DNA of 64,000 nt from contig NZ_FKBS01000014.1 of the NCBI RefSeq assembly GCF_900078315.1, positions 804,802 to 868,801 of the forward strand, given 5' to 3'. The position numbers and the translations under genes are program-made. Shown here piece after piece: positions 59,121 through 64,000 of this stretch (position 1 is the stretch's first letter; every line of letters starts with the position of its first letter). A model generated the notes under the pieces. It was given only the letters and a program-made list of their open reading frames with translations. It did no database searches and had not been told where the DNA came from. The DNA comes from Bordetella ansorpii. Lineage in GTDB: Bacteria > Pseudomonadota > Gammaproteobacteria > Burkholderiales > Burkholderiaceae_B.

Positions 59121-62100
59121 GTGAGACAAGCGGATTTCCCCGACGAGACGGCCGGCAGAGTCGCCCGGGCTTCGAACTTTCTGGCCGGCGGCGGCGAGAT
59201 GGGCGCATTGATCCGCGCACACGATTGGTCCGTCACCGGGCTCGGCTCGCCGGACCAGTGGCCGCCGAGCCTGAAAACGGCCCTTCGCATCATGCTGTCT
59301 TCCAGCCAGCCCATCTGGATCGGCTGGGGGCCGAAGCTGATCTTTTTCTACAACGACCCCTACAAATCCATCATCGGCGGCAAGCATCCCGCTGCCCTGG
59401 GCCAGCCTGCCGAAGTCGTTTGGCACGAGATATGGGCGGACATCGAGCCGCTGCTCAGCACCGCGATGCAGGGAAGCGGCGGCACTTACGTGGAAGCGAA
59501 GCTGCTCCTGATGGAGCGCAACGGGTATCCCGAGGAAACCTACTACACGTTTTCTTACAGCCCCATCCCGGATGAGCAGGGGCGCGCCGCCGGCATCATC
59601 TGCGCCAATAGCGACGATACGCGGCGGGTGGTGGGCGAGCGCCAGTTGAGCCTGCTGCGCGAGTTGGGCGCCTCCACCGCCAACGCGCGTTCGTGGCGCG
59701 AAGCCTGCGAACTCAGTGCCCGGGCCCTGTCGGCCGATGCCCAGGACATGCCGTTCGCGCTGCTCTATCTCCCCGATCCGCAAAGCGGCGACGCCATGCT
59801 GGCCGGGGCCAGCGGCATGGAGCCCGGCCATCCCGCCGCGCCCGAGACGCTGCTGTGGGACGGACAAGGCCCGTGGCCCATGCACGGTCCGGTCCAGGAA
59901 CTGCGGGTGGCGACGGGCCTGCGGCAGCGCTTCGGCGAGACGCTGCCGGCAGGGCCCTGGAAGCACGCGCCAGACCAGGCCGCCATCGTGCCGGTGCCCA
60001 TCGTGGGCGAGAACGGCCGCGTGGGCCTGTTGATCGTGGGGCTGAATCCTTACCGGCTGCTCGATGCCGCCTATCGCGACTTCCTGACGATGACGGCCGC
60101 GCAGATCGGCGCGACCATCGGCGCCGCCCATGCCTACGAAGAAGAACGCCGCCGCGCCGAGTCGCTGGCCGAGCTGGATCGGGCCAAGACCGCTTTCTTC
60201 TCGAACATCAGCCACGAGTTCCGCACGCCGCTGACCCTGATGCTGGGCCCGCTGGAAGAACTGCTGGCGGACGCGCCGGACCCGACGCACGGGCGGCACG
60301 AACTGATCCGGATCACGCACCGCAACGGCCTGCGCCTGCTGACGCTGGTGAACTCGCTGCTGGACTTCTCGCGCATCGAGGCGCGGCGGGTGCACGTCGA
60401 CTACCAGCCCACCGACCTGTCCGCGCTGACCGCGGAGCTGGCGTCGCTGTTCCGCTCCGCCATGGACCGCGCGGGCCTGGAACTGGTGGTGGACTGTCCG
60501 CCGATGCCCCATGCCGTCTACGTCGATCGCGAGATGTGGGAGAAGATCGTCCTGAACCTCATGTCGAACGCGTTCAAGTTCACGATGACGGGTTCGGTGG
60601 CGATCCGCGTGTCGCCCAGCCCCGATGGCGGCGCGGTGCGGGTGGAGGTGCGCGATACCGGCATCGGCATCCCGCCGCATGAACTGCCGCGGGTATTCGA
60701 CCGGTTTCATCGCGTGGACGGCGCGGCGGGCCGCAGCATCGAGGGTAGCGGCATCGGCCTGGCGCTGGTGCAGGAGCTGGTGCGGCTGCAGGGCGGCAGC
60801 ATCCGGGTGGACAGCCAGGTGGGATGTGGCACGGCGTTCACCGTCGAGTTGCCCTGGGGCGTGGCGCATGCGCCGGCGCAGCCCGCGGACGCGCCGCCCC
60901 GTCCGCCGGCCAGCATGAACGCCCGCGCCTACGTCGACGCCACGTTGCGCTGGCTGCCCGACAGCGGCCGGGTCCTGTCCGACGAATCGCTGCCCGGCTC
61001 CATGCCCATGGCGCCGGCCTCGGGCGGCGAGCCCGCGCGCGTGCTGGTGGTGGACGACAACGCCGACCTGCGCGACTACATGAGCCGCATCCTGCGCACG
61101 GCCGGCTACCGCGTCGAGACGGCGGTGGATGGCGAGGCCGCGCTGGAGCAGGTGCGAGCGGATCCGCCCGACGTGGTGCTTTCCGACATCATGATGCCCA
61201 GGCTGGATGGGTTCGGCCTGTTGGCCGCATTGCGCAACGACACGGAGCTGCGCGGCATTCCGGTCCTGCTGCTGTCCGCGCGCGCGGGCGAAGAGGCGCG
61301 CGTCGAGGGCCTGGACGCGGGCGCCGACGACTACCTGACCAAGCCTTTCGCGGCGCGCGAGCTGTTGGCCCGCGTGGCCAGCAATCTGCAATTGGCTCGG
61401 GTGCGCCAGGAGGCCGCACAGCGCCTGCGCGAAGAAACGCGCATGCTGGAGCTGCTGAACCAGGTGGGCGTGGCGGTGGCCGCCGAGCTGGACCTGGGCC
61501 GCGCGGTGCAGATCGTGACCGACGCGGCCACCGAACTGACCGGCGCGGCGTTCGGTTCGTTCTTCTACAACGTGCTGGACGGCCACGGTGAATCCTACAC
61601 GCTGTATGCGCTGTCGGGCGCGCCGCGCGAGGCCTTCGAGGCATTCCCCATGCCGCGCAACACCGCGGTGTTCGGGCCCACGTTCCGGGGCGAGGGCATC
61701 GTGCGCTCGGACGACATCCTGGCCGATCCGCGCTATGGCCGCAACGAGCCGCACCGCGGCATGCCCGAGGGGCATCTGCCGGTGCGCAGCTACCTGGCCG
61801 CGCCGGTGGTGTCGCGTACGGGCGAGGTGCTGGGCGGCCTGTTCTTCGGGCATCCGCAAACCGGCATCTTCACCGAACGTTCCGAACGCGTGCTGGTCGG
61901 CATCGCCGCGCAGGCGTCCGTGGCCATCGACAATGCGCGGCTGTACCGCGCGGCGCAGGTCGAGATCGATGAACGCGCCAAGGCGCAGGCCGCGCTGGCG
62001 CAGTTGAACGAAGGGCTGGAGCAGCGCGTGTCCGAGGTGCTGGCCGAGCGCGACCGCCTGTGGGACCTGAGCGAAGACCTGCTGGTGGTGGCCGATTACA

Positions 62101-64000
62101 CGGGCCGCCTGCTGCGCTTCAGTCCGGCCTGGACCCGGGTGCTGGGCTATCCGCACGACACCCTGATGGCACAGCCCTATGGCGAACTGATCCATCCCGA
62201 CGACCTGCCCGAACTGCGCCGGCAACTGGAGACCCTGCGCGCCACCCGCCGGCCGATCCGCTGCCAGAACCGCGTGCGCACGGCCGATGGCCAATGGCGC
62301 ACCATCGCCTGGACGCTGTATGCCGATCCGGTCAGCGCCTGGCTGCACGGGGTGGGACGCGACGTGACCGCCGACCTGGAGTCCGCCGCGGCGCTGCGCC
62401 AGGCGGAAGAGGCGCTGCGCATGGCACAGAAGATGGAGGCGGTGGGCAAGCTGACGGGCGGCGTGGCGCACGATTTCAACAATCTGCTGCAGGTCATCAG
62501 CGGCAATCTGCAGTTGCTGGCCCGCGACGTAGCCGGCAACGACAAGGCCGAGCAACGCCTGCGCAATGCGCAGGGCGGCGTCGCGCGGGGCGCGCAGCTG
62601 GCCTCGCAACTGCTGGCCTTCGGCCGACGCCAGCCGCTGGCGCCCAAGGTCGTGAATCTCGGCCGCTTCATCCGCGCCATGGACGACATGCTGCGGCGGG
62701 CCCTGGGCGACGGCGTGGAGATCGAGACCGTCATCTCGGGCGGCCTGTGGAACACGCTGGTCGATCCCTATCAGGTCGAAAACGCGCTGCTGAACCTGGC
62801 CATCAACGCGCGCGACGCCATGAACGGGCATGGCCGGCTGACCATCGAGGCCGGCAATGCGCTGCTGGATGACGCTTATACCTTGCGGCACGCCGACGTG
62901 ACGCCCGGCCAGTACGTGATGGTGGCGGTGACCGATACCGGTTCGGGCATGACGGCGGACGTGCTGGCGCAGGTCTTCGAGCCTTTCTTCACCACCAAGT
63001 CCGAAGGGCAGGGCACCGGCCTGGGCCTGAGCATGGTCTACGGCTTCGTGCGCCAGTCCAACGGCCACGTCAATATCTATAGCGAGCCCGGACAGGGCAC
63101 CACGGTACGCCTGTACCTGCCTCGCGAGCGCCAGGAAGAAGACCTGGAGACCGAAGTGGATGCCGGCCCCATCGCTGGCGGCACCGAGACCGTGCTGGTG
63201 GTCGAGGACGATGAAGAGGTGCGCGCCACGGTGGTCGATCTGCTGTCGGAACTGGGCTATCGCGTGCTGCGTGCCAAGGATGCCAGCAGTGCGCTGGCCA
63301 TCATCGAGAGCGGCATGCCGATGGACCTGGTGTTCACCGACGTGGTGATGCCCGGCCCCTTGCGCAGTCCCGAACTGGCGCGCAAGGCACGCGAACGGCT
63401 GCCCAATGTGGCGGTGCTGTTCACGTCCGGCTACACCGACAACGCCATCGTGCACGGCGGCCGCCTGGACGAAGGCATCGAGCTGCTGAGCAAGCCCTAT
63501 ACGCGCGAGGCCCTGGCGCGCAAGATCCGCCACGTGCTGCGCAACCAGCAGCAGCACAACGCCGCGCGCCAGGCGGCCGAGAAGACCCGGAAGCCGGCGC
63601 CGCGAGTGGCCGCTGCCGCGCCGCGTCCCCCCGCGGAAGCGGGGTTGCAGGTGCTGCTGGTCGAGGACGACGAGCTGATCCGGGGCAACACCGCGGAGAT
63701 GCTGGGCAGTCTGGGGCATTCGGTATCCGAGGCGGGCAACGCCGAAGAGGCGCTGTCGGCGCTGCGCACGCGCCGTCCGCAGGTGCTCATCACCGATGTC
63801 AGCCTGCCCGGTGAATCGGGCGTGGAGCTGGCCGAGCGGGCGTGGCGCATCCTGCCGGGGCTGAGCGTGGTGTTCGCCTCGGGCATGGAAGTGCTGCCCG
63901 GCGGACGAGACCGCGAAGGGCTGGCGGGCGCGATCCACCTGCTCAAGCCCTACAACATGAACGATCTGGACGAGGTGATGCGCCGGATCGCCGATGCGCG
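59121..64000 (+). CDS. Giant hybrid sensor histidine kinase (PAS-GAF-HK-REC-GAF-PAS-HK-REC-REC), runs off the window
   Basis: GTG at 59121 follows AGGAGCAGCA and the frame stays open to the window edge, over 1620 residues. Order: a PAS-like N-terminus ([20 protein letters not shown]), a GAF-like region, a first HisKA (His365 in [14 protein letters not shown]), HATPase ([11 protein letters not shown]), receiver 1 (Asp689 in [12 protein letters not shown]), a GAF domain (about 770-945), a PAS domain, a second kinase with His1117 in [12 protein letters not shown] and HATPase [12 protein letters not shown], then receiver 2 (Asp1407) and receiver 3 (Asp1559). Two kinase cores and three receivers in one chain suggest an internal relay. 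No membrane helix is visible, so it is likely cytosolic. It is divergent from the CheB-CheR fusion. The stop lies beyond the window. Confidence 0.9.
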   Translation, partial: MRQADFPDETAGRVARASNFLAGGGEMGALIRAHDWSVTGLGSPDQWPPSLKTALRIMLSSSQPIWIGWGPKLIFFYNDPYKSIIGGKHPAALGQPAEVVWHEIWADIEPLLSTAMQGSGGTYVEAKLLLMERNGYPEETYYTFSYSPIPDEQGRAAGIICANSDDTRRVVGERQLSLLRELGASTANARSWREACELSARALSADAQDMPFALLYLPDPQSGDAMLAGASGMEPGHPAAPETLLWDGQGPWPMHGPVQELRVATGLRQRFGETLPAGPWKHAPDQAAIVPVPIVGENGRVGLLIVGLNPYRLLDAAYRDFLTMTAAQIGATIGAAHAYEEERRRAESLAELDRAKTAFFSNISHEFRTPLTLMLGPLEELLADAPDPTHGRHELIRITHRNGLRLLTLVNSLLDFSRIEARRVHVDYQPTDLSALTAELASLFRSAMDRAGLELVVDCPPMPHAVYVDREMWEKIVLNLMSNAFKFTMTGSVAIRVSPSPDGGAVRVEVRDTGIGIPPHELPRVFDRFHRVDGAAGRSIEGSGIGLALVQELVRLQGGSIRVDSQVGCGTAFTVELPWGVAHAPAQPADAPPRPPASMNARAYVDATLRWLPDSGRVLSDESLPGSMPMAPASGGEPARVLVVDDNADLRDYMSRILRTAGYRVETAVDGEAALEQVRADPPDVVLSDIMMPRLDGFGLLAALRNDTELRGIPVLLLSARAGEEARVEGLDAGADDYLTKPFAARELLARVASNLQLARVRQEAAQRLREETRMLELLNQVGVAVAAELDLGRAVQIVTDAATELTGAAFGSFFYNVLDGHGESYTLYALSGAPREAFEAFPMPRNTAVFGPTFRGEGIVRSDDILADPRYGRNEPHRGMPEGHLPVRSYLAAPVVSRTGEVLGGLFFGHPQTGIFTERSERVLVGIAAQASVAIDNARLYRAAQVEIDERAKAQAALAQLNEGLEQRVSEVLAERDRLWDLSEDLLVVADYTGRLLRFSPAWTRVLGYPHDTLMAQPYGELIHPDDLPELRRQLETLRATRRPIRCQNRVRTADGQWRTIAWTLYADPVSAWLHGVGRDVTADLESAAALRQAEEALRMAQKMEAVGKLTGGVAHDFNNLLQVISGNLQLLARDVAGNDKAEQRLRNAQGGVARGAQLASQLLAFGRRQPLAPKVVNLGRFIRAMDDMLRRALGDGVEIETVISGGLWNTLVDPYQVENALLNLAINARDAMNGHGRLTIEAGNALLDDAYTLRHADVTPGQYVMVAVTDTGSGMTADVLAQVFEPFFTTKSEGQGTGLGLSMVYGFVRQSNGHVNIYSEPGQGTTVRLYLPRERQEEDLETEVDAGPIAGGTETVLVVEDDEEVRATVVDLLSELGYRVLRAKDASSALAIIESGMPMDLVFTDVVMPGPLRSPELARKARERLPNVAVLFTSGYTDNAIVHGGRLDEGIELLSKPYTREALARKIRHVLRNQQQHNAARQAAEKTRKPAPRVAAAAPRPPAEAGLQVLLVEDDELIRGNTAEMLGSLGHSVSEAGNAEEALSALRTRRPQVLITDVSLPGESGVELAERAWRILPGLSVVFASGMEVLPGGRDREGLAGAIHLLKPYNMNDLDEVMRRIADA

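Noticed and set aside
58944-63938. A 1664-codon open frame on the minus strand
   Set aside because: It is a GC-rich antisense shadow of the hybrid kinase gene. Its translation is rich in Gln, His, Arg and Gly and lacks domains, while the + strand frame has clear kinase, receiver and GAF motifs.

Overview
The window is high-GC and densely coded, and looks like the chromosome of a betaproteobacterium of the Alcaligenaceae (Bordetella/Achromobacter type). The pointers are three Bug-type tripartite tricarboxylate receptor genes, many LysR regulators paired with small catabolic operons, two FecI/FecR/TonB-receptor iron cassettes, and a DUF3348-DUF802-OmpA-DUF2894 operon. The genus is an inference from gene content. 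I saw no rRNA, tRNA, CRISPR array, insertion sequence or prophage.

Layout. 1-6.5 kb: the end of a LysR gene, a DUF6985-like protein, a DUF1801 protein, a glutathione S-transferase, an MHS-type MFS transporter, an AraC regulator, a 276-bp nested inverted-repeat element (4875-5150), a class II aldolase-like protein and an SRPBCC protein. 6.6-18.5 kb: two iron-uptake cassettes (sigma factor, FecR, TonB receptor) on opposite strands that share a Fur-box-like 14-bp motif. Between them lie a CitE-like lyase, tspO and a Bug receptor/class II aldolase operon. 18.6-23.3 kb: a gamma-glutamyltransferase/Bug operon, a divergent LysR gene and hutG. 23.4-29.7 kb: a YXWGXW-repeat protein, an unknown gene, tctBA and a divergent two-component pair whose NtrC-type regulator has lost the GAFTGA motif. 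30.3-35.4 kb: a four-gene operon built around a MotA/ExbB-like protein with a giant coiled-coil tail and a MotB/OmpA protein; it resembles the ZorAB motor of Zorya defence systems and is the best candidate for an under-described system. 35.5-37.4 kb: an ECF sigma, its anti-sigma factor and a DUF3455 lipoprotein. 37.6-43.3 kb: a sugar-acid-type operon (Bug receptor, enolase-superfamily enzyme, 2-hydroxyacid dehydrogenase) under an upstream LysR gene, then a DHA2 efflux transporter. 43.5-52.2 kb: a membrane protein, a frameshifted GGDEF gene, a BON protein, an MFS/LysR pair, a thioesterase, alkA, an EAL protein and a small Cys-rich protein. 52.3-64 kb: glycogen phosphorylase, a CheB-CheR-PAS-kinase-receiver fusion and, divergent from it, a giant hybrid kinase that runs off the window end.

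How the genes work together. Most loci are short nutrient-uptake and catabolism operons, each with its own LysR or AraC regulator. Iron uptake is probably controlled by Fur plus surface signalling, because both receptors carry an N-terminal STN signalling domain beside a FecI/FecR pair. The last 20 kb is rich in signalling, with cyclic-di-GMP enzymes and large multidomain kinases. Operon structure is supported by repeated 4-bp ATGA stop/start overlaps and by strong hairpin terminators at 14234-14270, 23339-23380, 24515-24538, 37543-37564 and 46056-46083.
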